From positions 1-30,826 of the forward strand of contig JAWLEB010000035.1 in the NCBI GenBank assembly GCA_041686375.1: a stretch of DNA of 30,826 bases, given 5' to 3'. The stretch comes from JAGXLC01 sp041686375. Its GTDB lineage: Bacteria > Bacteroidota > Bacteroidia > Bacteroidales > UBA12077. Position numbers and translations under genes: made by a program. Under the pieces are notes generated by a model, which ran no database searches, was not told the DNA's origin, and saw only the letters and a program-made list of their open reading frames with translations. This document shows positions 8,141-15,691 of this stretch, in pieces (within the stretch, counting starts at the first letter, position 1; the number at the start of each line of letters is the position of its first letter).

Positions 8141-8614
8141 ATGGCTAAATTCAGAGAAAGCGGAAAAAAAGAAATCCCAACAATCTCAACAGCTTCCCTT
8201 CCGGATATTGTTTTTATGTTGCTTTTCTTCTTTATGGTAAGTACTGTAATTAGAGAAACAACGCTTAAAGTTGACAATACAGTGCCGGGTGCAACAGAAG
8301 TTAAAAAACTGGAGAAAAAATCCCTGGTGAGTTATATATATATTGGAAAACCAAAAAGACAATACCAGGGAACCTATGGTACAGAACCAAGAATACAGTT
8401 AAACGATGCTTTTGCAAATGTAGAAGACATTCGTGACTATATTCATACGGAAAGACAGCAAATGGACGAAAGTGATCGACCAAAGCTCACAACTTCTCTA
8501 AAAGTAGATGAAGACACCAAAATGGGCGTCGTTACAGATGTAAAACAGGCTCTGAGGAGAGCTAGTGCATTAAAAATAAGCTATGCTGCCCGGCAGGTTG
8601 AAGAAGTGTACTAA
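8141..8614 (+). CDS. exbD: ExbD/TolR-family biopolymer transport protein (second copy)
   Basis: Second ExbD paralogue of the cassette, 157 residues. The single transmembrane helix TASLPDIVFMLLFFFMVSTV has the key aspartate (Asp22). The periplasmic domain contains SYIYIGKPKRQYQG and ends AARQVEEVY. It differs clearly from the first copy, so this is not a recent duplication; Bacteroidota cassettes usually carry two divergent exbD genes. It starts 2 bp after the stop of the previous gene, and the operon ends in a strong terminator 23 bp later. Confidence 0.9.
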   Translation: MAKFRESGKKEIPTISTASLPDIVFMLLFFFMVSTVIRETTLKVDNTVPGATEVKKLEKKSLVSYIYIGKPKRQYQGTYGTEPRIQLNDAFANVEDIRDYIHTERQQMDESDRPKLTTSLKVDEDTKMGVVTDVKQALRRASALKISYAARQVEEVY

Positions 8615-8636
8615 AAATATTAATCCCAAGTATTTT

Positions 8637-8673
8637 AAAAGGCTCGTCATGTCACAGTGATGAGTCTTTTTTT
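8637..8673 (+). terminator. Terminator of the exb operon
   Basis: The stem GGCTCGTCA (8641-8649) pairs with TGATGAGTC (8658-8666) with two G-T wobbles. It is preceded by four A and followed by seven T (8667-8673). The T tail overlaps the stop codon of the convergent EamA-family gene (8672-8674), so the hairpin may also end that transcript. Confidence 0.85.
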
Positions 8674-9601
8674 ATTCATTGGGGCGGATAGGCTCTTCTC
8701 TTTTCCTAAAAATGGGCATTCTTTTTATCTGTGACATAAATAAGCCGGAAATTACAAGACCGATACCAGTCATTTTTACAACGGTCAGAGTTTCCCCAAG
8801 AATAAAAAATGCAAAAATTGCAGTGAGAACGGGGATGGCATTGGTGAATGCATTGGACTTGGTTATGCCGATCTTTTTAATGGAAAAAGTAAAAAAGATA
8901 AAAGCAAATGAAGAACCAAACACAGCAAGCTCTAAAAGAGGAATAACAGCACTTGCTGCATACCCGGTCTCCATAAAGTCGTCATACTCAAAAATAAAAA
9001 ATAAAGGTAAAAAGAAAAATATACCAATGATATTATGATATGTAACAATGCTGATTGAATTATATTTCTCTGTTAATTTTTTTACAACAATACTATACCC
9101 AATTCCAGCGGCAACTGCACAAAACAGTATAAGAATTCCCCATGGAGAAGCATATAAAGTTGAATTATCACTTCTGCTAAACATTACCAGGGCAACGCCG
9201 GTAACAGATAATATAATCCCCCAGATATTTAATTTTGTAATGATCTCCTTAAAAAAGAACATTGTTACAAAAGGACTAAATAAAGGTATGGTTGAAATAA
9301 TGACTGCAGACAAGGTTGAAGAAACCAGTTTTACACCGAAACTCTCACAAAGAAAATAGAGGAACGGCTGAAAAAATGTAACCAGAATAAAATACCTTAA
9401 GTCAGATAAATCAAGTTTTTGCAGTTGCTTTATCGGGTACATCAATAAAACCAGAATAACAGAAGATAAAATCAACCGCAATAATACTATCGTAATTGGA
9501 TTATAGGCTTCAAAAGCCTGTTTATACCAAACATAAGTGAGGCTCCAAAACGTCATTGCCAAAATTATACTAATATAAGCTGTGATTTGGCTTTTCTTCA
9601 T
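8672..9601 (-). CDS. EamA-family (drug/metabolite transporter superfamily) permease
   Basis: A 309-residue integral membrane protein with ten hydrophobic helices in two repeated EamA halves (first half begins YISIILAMTFWSLTYVWYK, second near WGILILFCAVAAGIGYSIVV). Such proteins export or import small metabolites such as amino acids or nucleobases; the substrate cannot be read from sequence. The C-terminus is basic (KRMPIFRKREEPI), consistent with a cytoplasmic tail. It is convergent with the exb operon and divergent from a marR-type regulator, with a 295-bp intergenic region between; control by that MarR protein is possible but unproven. Confidence 0.88.
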   Translation of the reverse strand: MKKSQITAYISIILAMTFWSLTYVWYKQAFEAYNPITIVLLRLILSSVILVLLMYPIKQLQKLDLSDLRYFILVTFFQPFLYFLCESFGVKLVSSTLSAVIISTIPLFSPFVTMFFFKEIITKLNIWGIILSVTGVALVMFSRSDNSTLYASPWGILILFCAVAAGIGYSIVVKKLTEKYNSISIVTYHNIIGIFFFLPLFFIFEYDDFMETGYAASAVIPLLELAVFGSSFAFIFFTFSIKKIGITKSNAFTNAIPVLTAIFAFFILGETLTVVKMTGIGLVISGLFMSQIKRMPIFRKREEPIRPNE

Positions 9602-9815
9602 CTGATGATCATTATTTAAAATAGTTTCTGATTATGTAAACCGTATCCACCTATCAATCATAAGAAAAGGGGTTATATCGTTTTTTGGAAATATTACACA
9701 ATGCATCCAGCAAAGGTTCTATATTCATTACCGGATAATTTTTGCCCTGCAAATATCCCAAAATATTTGCTATTCGCAAAATAAAAGCTTAAAGGAACAA
9801 TTAAATATAAAAATT

Positions 9816-9861
9816 GTTTTAGCAGAACATATTTTATGTATATTTGTATAACTTTGCAAAG
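9816..9861 (+). promoter_or_regulatory. Candidate promoter and palindrome upstream of marR-family gene
   Basis: TATATTTG (9839-9846) matches TAnnTTTG, with a T-rich -33-like stretch (GTTTT, 9816-9820) 18 bp upstream. A second exact -7 match, TAACTTTG, lies at 9849-9856. The perfect 10-bp palindrome CTTTGCAAAG (9852-9861) overlaps the expected transcription start and could be an operator for the regulator itself. Confidence 0.35.
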
Positions 9862-9896
9862 CTCAGAAAATCAGGTTCATTTAAAACAATACACAA

Positions 9897-10373
9897 ATGA
9901 CTGTTGATTCAACAGAAATATTAATTAAACTCCGGAAAATCGTCAGATCGATCAATCTGGAATCAAAAAAAATTCAGAAATATTATGGGGTAAGTATCCC
10001 GCAGTTGTTGTCTCTGGAGTATCTAAACAAATCCCCGAATTATCAGGCTACACAGAAAGAATTACGTGACTATCTGAATTTAAATTCCAGTACGGTTACA
10101 GGCATTATCAACAGGTTAGAAAAAAAAGGTTTTATTGCACGTCTACCAAAGAAAGACGATAGAAGAACAACCCATATTATAATGACATCAAAAGGGGCAA
10201 AACTACTGAAATCTACTCCACGGCTACTTCATGAAAAGCTGACAAAAAAGCTGGAGAGCCTACCTGAAGATCACACAAATGACATCAATGAAGCATTAAA
10301 CCTTATTATCCATTATCTGGACATTGATGATATTGATGCTTCGCCTGTTATCACTGTAGAAGATAAATTATAA
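9897..10373 (+). CDS. MarR-family transcriptional regulator
   Basis: A 158-residue winged-helix regulator of the MarR type, which binds palindromic DNA as a dimer and is usually released by small ligands. The DNA-binding core is at about 56-112: TQKELRDYLNLNSSTVTGIINRLEKKG is the recognition helix region and LPKKDDRRTTHIIMTSKG is the wing with the conserved DDRR. Dimerisation helices flank it on both sides. It lies between a divergent EamA-family exporter and a downstream amidohydrolase/racemase operon on the same strand, 256 bp away. Either neighbour could be its target. The ligand is unknown. Confidence 0.9.
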   Translation: MTVDSTEILIKLRKIVRSINLESKKIQKYYGVSIPQLLSLEYLNKSPNYQATQKELRDYLNLNSSTVTGIINRLEKKGFIARLPKKDDRRTTHIIMTSKGAKLLKSTPRLLHEKLTKKLESLPEDHTNDINEALNLIIHYLDIDDIDASPVITVEDKL

Positions 10374-10397
10374 TACAGGATATTTAGTGAAATAAAT

Positions 10398-10427
10398 TTT
10401 GATAAACCATTAATTTATGTAAATTTG
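10398..10427 (+). promoter_or_regulatory. Bacteroidota-type promoter of the amidohydrolase-racemase operon
   Basis: TTTG (10398-10401), 18-bp spacer, TAAATTTG (10420-10427): exact match to both elements and the same spacing as the gdhA promoter. Expected start near 10434 would give a leader of about 195 nt before the ATG at 10630. Confidence 0.6.
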
Positions 10428-10572
10428 TTGCGTAGAAACAAACTTATGTTTAGCTTTTTAAAACCTGACATCAAATTATCAGATAGTAAAACGGATAATT
10501 GAAGATAGCAGTAAATTATCCTGACTCTATGATGACTAAGCCAAATCAATATACTTTAATGAACCAAAATAA

Positions 10573-10612
10573 TTTTAAAATGTATGAACAATATATTACA
10601 TACATTTTAAAA
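10573..10612 (+). promoter_or_regulatory. Perfect 14-bp inverted repeat just upstream of the operon start codon
   Basis: TTTTAAAATGTATG (10573-10586) and CATACATTTTAAAA (10599-10612) are exact reverse complements with a 12-nt spacer. The repeat ends 17 bp before ATG 10630, inside the predicted leader. It has no T tail, so it is not a standard terminator. It could be an operator for a dimeric regulator or an mRNA hairpin that affects translation initiation. Confidence 0.55.
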
Positions 10613-10629
10613 GCTATATACCATCTAAC

Positions 10630-11769
10630 ATGGAAATTGAAACGGAAGAACTGAAAGAATTACGCAGGGAACTTCATAAATACCCGGAACTTTCTGGTAA
10701 AGAACACAACACAGCAAGGCTGCTCAAGACTTATCTAAAAAAATATAAGCCGGATGAAATCATTGATAACATCGGAGGTCATGGGTTTGCTGTTATTTAT
10801 CGCAGCAACAATCCGGGTTCAACAATACTGTTCCGTGCTGACCTTGACGCTTTGCCTATCAATGAGGTAAATAATTTCAGCTATAAATCCCAGCACGAAG
10901 GCATAAGTCATAAATGTGGGCATGATGGGCACATGACTATTCTCACAGGCTTAGCACAGGCAATTTCACAAAACCGTCCCCAAAAAGGAAGTGTGATTTT
11001 ATTATTTCAACCGTCAGAAGAGAATGGTGAAGGAGCTGAAAAAGTGATCAATGACCCAAAATTCAAATCCCTGAAACCCGATTATGTTTATGCTCTACAC
11101 AATTTACCAGGTTTTCCGAAAGGTAGCATTATAATCAATCCCAACATTTTTGCCTCAGCATCAAAAGGATTAATAGTTAAACTTACCGGAAAGACTTCAC
11201 ATGCGGGTGAACCTGAGAACGGAATAAGTCCGGCCATAGCAATGGCAGACCTGGTCAAGGAGCTAACCTATCTCCCTTCTAAACAATATTTTGAAAATTT
11301 TGTCCTCATTACAGTAATTTATGCGCGCTTAGGTGAAATAGCATTTGGCACATCACCCGGCTATGCAGAGGTAATGGCGACATTACGTTCATACACCAAT
11401 GAAGACATGGAAAGCCTTGTAAAACAAAGCAAACAAATTATAGTGAATCTCTCCGATCAAAATAATTTAAAATATAAAATTAACTGGACAGAGGAATTTT
11501 TAGCAACAAAAAATACAAAACAATCCGTTGACATTATTCAACAGGCAGCCGAAAGCAGTGATATTGAGGTAATAACCAAAGACAAACCCTTTCATTGGTC
11601 GGAAGATTTTTCCCATTTTACATACAAATTTCCAGGAGCATTATTTGGCTTAGGATCAGGAGAAAACACTCCTCAACTTCATAATCCGGATTATGATTTC
11701 CCTGAAGAAATTATCATTCCCGGGGTAAAAATATTTTGTGAAATATTTAAAAGGCATTTAAATCAATAA
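10630..11769 (+). CDS. M20-family amidohydrolase (N-acyl-amino-acid hydrolase type)
   Basis: A dinuclear-metal amidohydrolase of the M20D group, which includes hippurate, N-acetyl-amino-acid and IAA-amino-acid hydrolases. The 379-residue product shows ELRRELHKYPELSGKE at the N-terminus, FRADLDALPI, the metal ligands in HKCGHDGH (Cys96, His98), the catalytic Glu pair in PSEENGEGAE (Glu130-Glu131), His157 in ALHNLPG, a dimerisation insert starting near 175 (VKLTGKTSHAGEPENG) and a C-terminal metal-site region (HWSEDFSHF). It is first in a tight operon with two PLP-dependent racemases (5-bp and 7-bp gaps), suggesting that it releases a free amino acid that is then racemised; the actual substrate is inference. 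The start at MEIETEELKEL fits the family. Confidence 0.9.
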   Translation: MEIETEELKELRRELHKYPELSGKEHNTARLLKTYLKKYKPDEIIDNIGGHGFAVIYRSNNPGSTILFRADLDALPINEVNNFSYKSQHEGISHKCGHDGHMTILTGLAQAISQNRPQKGSVILLFQPSEENGEGAEKVINDPKFKSLKPDYVYALHNLPGFPKGSIIINPNIFASASKGLIVKLTGKTSHAGEPENGISPAIAMADLVKELTYLPSKQYFENFVLITVIYARLGEIAFGTSPGYAEVMATLRSYTNEDMESLVKQSKQIIVNLSDQNNLKYKINWTEEFLATKNTKQSVDIIQQAAESSDIEVITKDKPFHWSEDFSHFTYKFPGALFGLGSGENTPQLHNPDYDFPEEIIIPGVKIFCEIFKRHLNQ

Positions 11770-11774
11770 AGATA

Positions 11775-12926
11775 ATGACAGGAACATCAGTCATCGAGAT
11801 CAATCGTTCAGCGTTAATTCACAACTTAACATTTCTGAGAAACTACCTTGGCGAAAAAGTTAAGATATCTTCCGTAGTAAAAGCAAATGCTTACGGCCAC
11901 GGTATAGAAGAATTTGTATCTATAGCTGAATCTGCCGGAATCAATCATTTTGCTGTCTTTAGTGGCGATGAAGCCATCCGTGTCTGTGAAGTAAAAGATA
12001 AAGATTCGCAAATTATGGTTATGGGATGGATGTCTGAAGAAGAGCTGGATTGGGCAGTACAAAATGAAGTAGAATTTTTCGTTTTTGAGCATGATAAATT
12101 GGAGGAAACGTTGCGCCTGGCCAAAAAAAATGAAAAAAAGGCCATTATCCATATAGAAGTAGAGACAGGAATGAACCGCACGGGTTTTACACAAAAAGAT
12201 CTCCACAAAGTCGTTAAAATTCTGCAGGAAAATCGGGGATACTTTGTCATAAAAGGCTTGTGCACACATTATGCAGGTGCAGAAAGTATTGCGAATCATG
12301 TTAGGGTACAGCGGCAAATAAAAAAATACAATCGAATACACAAATGGCTCACCAACAGAGGTATTGAGCCCGAACTTCGACACACAGCGTGTTCAGCAGC
12401 AGCTATGACATATCCTAAAACACGTATGGATATGGTTCGTATTGGCATTTTGCAATATGGATTTTGGCCCAGTCCTGAAACGTTCATTCATTTTGTTCAT
12501 AAACGAATGGAAAAAACAAATCCGTTGCAAAGAGTGTTAAGCTGGAAGAGCCAGGTTATGAGCATCAAAACAGTTCAGGCTGGAGAATTTGTAAGTTATG
12601 GAACATATTATATGGCCCAGGAAGAAAAAAGCATAGCGGTAGTACCCGTTGGATATTCGCACGGTTATAGTCGATCCCTGAGTAATCAGGGACGAGTTCT
12701 GATTGATGGCCAAAGAGTTCCTGTAATCGGGGTGGTAAACATGAATATGCTCATTGCTGATGTGACACAGTTAGAAGATGTTAAAAAAGGTGATGAAGTG
12801 GTATTAATTGGTGATCAGGAGGGGGTGACAATCACATTGTCATCATTTGCAGATTTTAACAATCAGCTGAACTATGAATTATTAGCCAGGTTGCCAGTAA
12901 ATATTCCACGAAAAATTATTAACTAA
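11775..12926 (+). CDS. alr: Alanine racemase
   Basis: Interconverts L- and D-alanine, supplying D-alanine for peptidoglycan. The 383-residue fold-type III PLP enzyme has the PLP lysine in VVKANAYGHG (Lys36), substrate-loop residues in ETGMNRTGF, CTHYAGAE, and the second catalytic base in VGYSHGYSR (Tyr294). The C-terminal beta domain has GRVLIDGQRVPVIGVVNMNM. In most alanine racemases this last motif reads GRVSMDQ or similar; the replacement of Asp by Asn is a visible departure, although the two catalytic residues are intact. It is the middle gene of the operon, 5 bp after the amidohydrolase. No transmembrane or MurF fusion domain is present. Confidence 0.92.
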   Translation: MTGTSVIEINRSALIHNLTFLRNYLGEKVKISSVVKANAYGHGIEEFVSIAESAGINHFAVFSGDEAIRVCEVKDKDSQIMVMGWMSEEELDWAVQNEVEFFVFEHDKLEETLRLAKKNEKKAIIHIEVETGMNRTGFTQKDLHKVVKILQENRGYFVIKGLCTHYAGAESIANHVRVQRQIKKYNRIHKWLTNRGIEPELRHTACSAAAMTYPKTRMDMVRIGILQYGFWPSPETFIHFVHKRMEKTNPLQRVLSWKSQVMSIKTVQAGEFVSYGTYYMAQEEKSIAVVPVGYSHGYSRSLSNQGRVLIDGQRVPVIGVVNMNMLIADVTQLEDVKKGDEVVLIGDQEGVTITLSSFADFNNQLNYELLARLPVNIPRKIIN

Positions 12927-12933
12927 AAAGTCT

Positions 12934-14004
12934 ATGGCATTTTTAGAACTTAACAGGAAAAAACTTAAACACAATTACCAATATCTTTCAAAATTACTGG
13001 ATAACTATGACATCAAATTTGGTGTAGTATCCAAAGTATTATGCGGAAACCGTGATTTTTTGAAAGAGTTGATTGATTTGGGTGTTGATCAAATTCTGGA
13101 TTCACGAATTTATAACTTAAAAGTCGTGAAAAGTATAGATCCCAATGTAGAAACAGTCTATATAAGACCTCCAGCAAAACGAGGTATTCCGAGCGTTGTT
13201 AAATACGCTGATATTAGCTTCAACACTGAATTTTACACTATGAAGTTGTTATCAGAAGAAGCGAAAAAGCAAAAGAAAACCCATAAAGTCATCATAATGA
13301 TTGAACTTGGTGATTTAAGGGAAGGTGTTTTAGGTGAAGATTTTATCGAATTCTATGGCAAAATATTTGAACTGCCGAATATCGAAGTGGTTGGAATTGG
13401 CGCAAATCTCAATTGCCTGAATGGTGTTATGCCAAGCCACGACAAGCTTATCCAGTTAAGTTTATATGAGCAGCTGTTAGAAGCAAAATTCAAAAAAAAT
13501 ATTCCTTATGTTTCCGGGGGTTCGTCGGTAACTTTAGAGTTAATATTCAAAAATGTGCTTCCGGAGGGAATTTCACATTTCCGCATTGGAGAGACCCTGT
13601 TTTTCGGGAACAACTTATTCACCGGAGAAGATATAGAAGATATGGAGCATAATATTTTCAAACTCAATGCAGAAATTATCGAACTAACAGAAAAGCCAGT
13701 TGTTCCGACAGGAGACGTTGGTCAAAATGTAGCCGGAGAAGTCAAAGAATTTAACGACACTGATTACGGAAAAACTTCCTACCGGGCGATATTGGATATT
13801 GGACTCCTGGATATTGATCCCCAAAACATAACGCCTATGGATCCTGAAGTTGAAATATCAGGAGCCAGCTCTGATATGATTGTTGTAGATCTCGGAACTG
13901 AAAAGCCCAAATATAAAGTTGGGGATCTAATCTGTTTTAGAACCAACTATATGGGCGCATTAACAATGCTTAGTTCCCGATACATTGGAAAAAAAATAGT
14001 TTAA
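12934..14004 (+). CDS. Alanine/ornithine racemase-family PLP enzyme
   Basis: A 356-residue fold-type III PLP protein related to the ornithine racemase (Orr)/YhfX group and distinct from canonical alanine racemase. The PLP lysine is in GVVSKVLCGN (Lys34). Further conserved-looking segments are MIELGDLREGV, GIGANLNCLNGV, PYVSGGSSVTLELI and HFRIGETLFFGN. It is 7 bp after alr, so it is surely in the same operon, and its stop codon abuts the stop codon of the next, convergent gene with no base between. Members of this family racemise ornithine or other amino acids; a broad-specificity racemase role is possible, and its presence beside a true alr suggests a different substrate. Function is inferred from family only. 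Confidence 0.85.
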   Translation: MAFLELNRKKLKHNYQYLSKLLDNYDIKFGVVSKVLCGNRDFLKELIDLGVDQILDSRIYNLKVVKSIDPNVETVYIRPPAKRGIPSVVKYADISFNTEFYTMKLLSEEAKKQKKTHKVIIMIELGDLREGVLGEDFIEFYGKIFELPNIEVVGIGANLNCLNGVMPSHDKLIQLSLYEQLLEAKFKKNIPYVSGGSSVTLELIFKNVLPEGISHFRIGETLFFGNNLFTGEDIEDMEHNIFKLNAEIIELTEKPVVPTGDVGQNVAGEVKEFNDTDYGKTSYRAILDIGLLDIDPQNITPMDPEVEISGASSDMIVVDLGTEKPKYKVGDLICFRTNYMGALTMLSSRYIGKKIV

Positions 14005-14493
14005 TCAGGTCGTTACTCCTAAAATTTGATTCAATACTTTTTTCATTTGATTCAATTCACCCTCACTTAAAGCAGAAATGCTGATGGGGGGATATTTTGC
14101 AATACCCTGTGGCGTCCTCACAAACAAAACGAGCTCCTGTTTAAAATTTAAAGATTTGCGGTTTATTTTGTATGAATGCAAATCCTCTTTTTTGATTTCG
14201 ATGGAATATTTTTTACTGTCAAACGGTTTTAGCGAAACATAGCGAAGAAGAAGCTTATTATCTTCCTCATCACTAAAATAGATATAATTAAAATCTTTCA
14301 GATGTTCATAAACATTTTGTCCAAGATAAATAACAGTAGCTATAATAGCCCAATAATATTTGTTTAACTCCAAAAATTTATCTTCTATAAGATCGGTTGC
14401 TAAAAGTACAACAATGAGCGGAAAGAATATAATGGCCGCTAAAAATCTTTGCTGGCTTATTCTTAAAGACTTAGTCTTGTTTTCAATTATCAT
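14005..14493 (-). CDS. Small two-helix membrane protein of unknown function
   Basis: A 162-residue protein with two predicted transmembrane helices (about 17-36 and 46-65) followed by a soluble, beta-rich region of about 95 residues with alternating hydrophobic residues (SKKYSIEIKKEDLHSYKINR), which resembles the layout of membrane-anchored PH-like domains. I do not recognise a specific family. Its ATG overlaps the stop of the proline dehydrogenase gene by one base (TAATG), so translational coupling with that gene is likely. A role in membrane anchoring is speculation. Confidence 0.75.
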   Translation of the reverse strand: MIIENKTKSLRISQQRFLAAIIFFPLIVVLLATDLIEDKFLELNKYYWAIIATVIYLGQNVYEHLKDFNYIYFSDEEDNKLLLRYVSLKPFDSKKYSIEIKKEDLHSYKINRKSLNFKQELVLFVRTPQGIAKYPPISISALSEGELNQMKKVLNQILGVTT

Positions 14494-15668
14494 TATATAA
14501 TATTTTCTGTTTTCCTTCTGTGCAGTTCTTTTTTTATCAGTCCTAACTCTCTGCTAGTTTGGCCTTTTACTGACGAATTTTCTTCCACTCTTCTTATCAG
14601 ATAGGGTAATACGTTTTTTACCGGGCCGTATGGTAAGTATTTGGCAACATTATATCCCTCATGGGCAAGGTTGAAACTTATATGATCGCTCATACCATAC
14701 AACTGGGAGAAATAAACCCTCTCGTCGTTCTTTGCAATACCATGCTGAGCCATGAGTTCAGTAAGGTACATCGAACTATTTTCATTATGTGTCCCGTTAA
14801 ATATAGCAATTTTTTCAATATTTTCAATAGCAAATTTTAATCCCTTGTTATAATCCTGGTCTGTACGCTCCTTATCTTTATGAATTGGATCAGGATAACC
14901 ATATTTTTTTGCTCGTAATCTTTCTTTCTCCATATAAGCTCCGCGAACAAATTTAATACCCAGAAAATAATTATCCTCTTCAGCTTTCTGTAATTCGGTC
15001 TTCAGAAAATCCAACCTATCCCACCGATACATTTGTAATGTATTAAAGACAACTGGTTGCTTTTTATTAAATTTTTTCATATTCTCACGCACTACAACAT
15101 CAATAACCTTCTGGTAGGCAAAATCTTCAGCATCAATCATAATAGCAACGCCATTATCATAAGCAGTTTTGCAAAGATGGTGAATCCGTTGTTTGAATTT
15201 CTCCAGTTCAAACATATCCTCTTTGGATAATTCTTGCTCTGAACTGGCTTTCTCAAGCACCGCACTTTTACCAAAACCCGTTGGTTTAAATACAGCAAAA
15301 GGAACATCCGGGTCTTTAGCAGCATTCTCTATGGCTCGTATGGTTTCCTCCAATGCAGATTGAATATCTTTGTCATTTTCTTTCCCTTCAACTGAATAGT
15401 CCAATATGGATTTTACATTGTATTGGGCCATTTTATGAACCGTTGGTTTACACTCCTCAATATTCTCTCCTCCACAAAATTGCTTATAAATAGTGGGCTT
15501 GACAAGCCAATTAACTGGAAAATGAATTTTTAACGCAAGTGCAGATAAGATTTGTCCAATTTTTACTACAAAGGGATATTTGATCGAACTAAACAGAAAA
15601 TAGGCTCGTTTTAAATCTTTGTTGCTTTTACTCTGAAATGCTATTTTTGTATTGTTAAAATGTGTCAT
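14493..15668 (-). CDS. putA: Proline dehydrogenase (monofunctional)
   Basis: Oxidises L-proline to pyrroline-5-carboxylate with FAD, passing electrons to the quinone pool. The 391-residue TIM-barrel enzyme has MIDAE (177-181), VRGAY (241-245), GTHN (292-295), QLYGMSD (322-328), YLPYG (344-348) and PYLIRRVEEN (355-364), whose arginine pair binds the proline carboxylate. There is no P5C dehydrogenase domain, so this is the stand-alone PRODH, the usual form in Bacteroidota; the second enzyme must be encoded elsewhere. It forms a coupled pair with the small membrane protein downstream (one-base overlap) and diverges from aroB with only 23 bp between start codons. The symbol putA is used loosely; prodh would be equally fitting. 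Confidence 0.92.
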   Translation of the reverse strand: MTHFNNTKIAFQSKSNKDLKRAYFLFSSIKYPFVVKIGQILSALALKIHFPVNWLVKPTIYKQFCGGENIEECKPTVHKMAQYNVKSILDYSVEGKENDKDIQSALEETIRAIENAAKDPDVPFAVFKPTGFGKSAVLEKASSEQELSKEDMFELEKFKQRIHHLCKTAYDNGVAIMIDAEDFAYQKVIDVVVRENMKKFNKKQPVVFNTLQMYRWDRLDFLKTELQKAEEDNYFLGIKFVRGAYMEKERLRAKKYGYPDPIHKDKERTDQDYNKGLKFAIENIEKIAIFNGTHNENSSMYLTELMAQHGIAKNDERVYFSQLYGMSDHISFNLAHEGYNVAKYLPYGPVKNVLPYLIRRVEENSSVKGQTSRELGLIKKELHRRKTENII

Positions 15669-15675
15669 AACTTTA
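15646..15675 (+). promoter_or_regulatory. Candidate aroB promoter inside the start of the proline dehydrogenase gene
   Basis: TTTG (15646-15649), 18-bp spacer, TAACTTTA (15668-15675; one mismatch to TAnnTTTG). Predicted start near 15682 gives a leader of about 10 nt. The -33 box and most of the spacer lie within the first codons of the divergent gene. Confidence 0.4.
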
Positions 15676-15691
15676 ATATTTTTATATCAAT

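Noticed and set aside
11826..12383. 185-codon open frame on the minus strand inside alr
   Set aside because: It is Phe/Tyr/Cys-rich without motifs and lies fully antisense to a well-supported alanine racemase gene.
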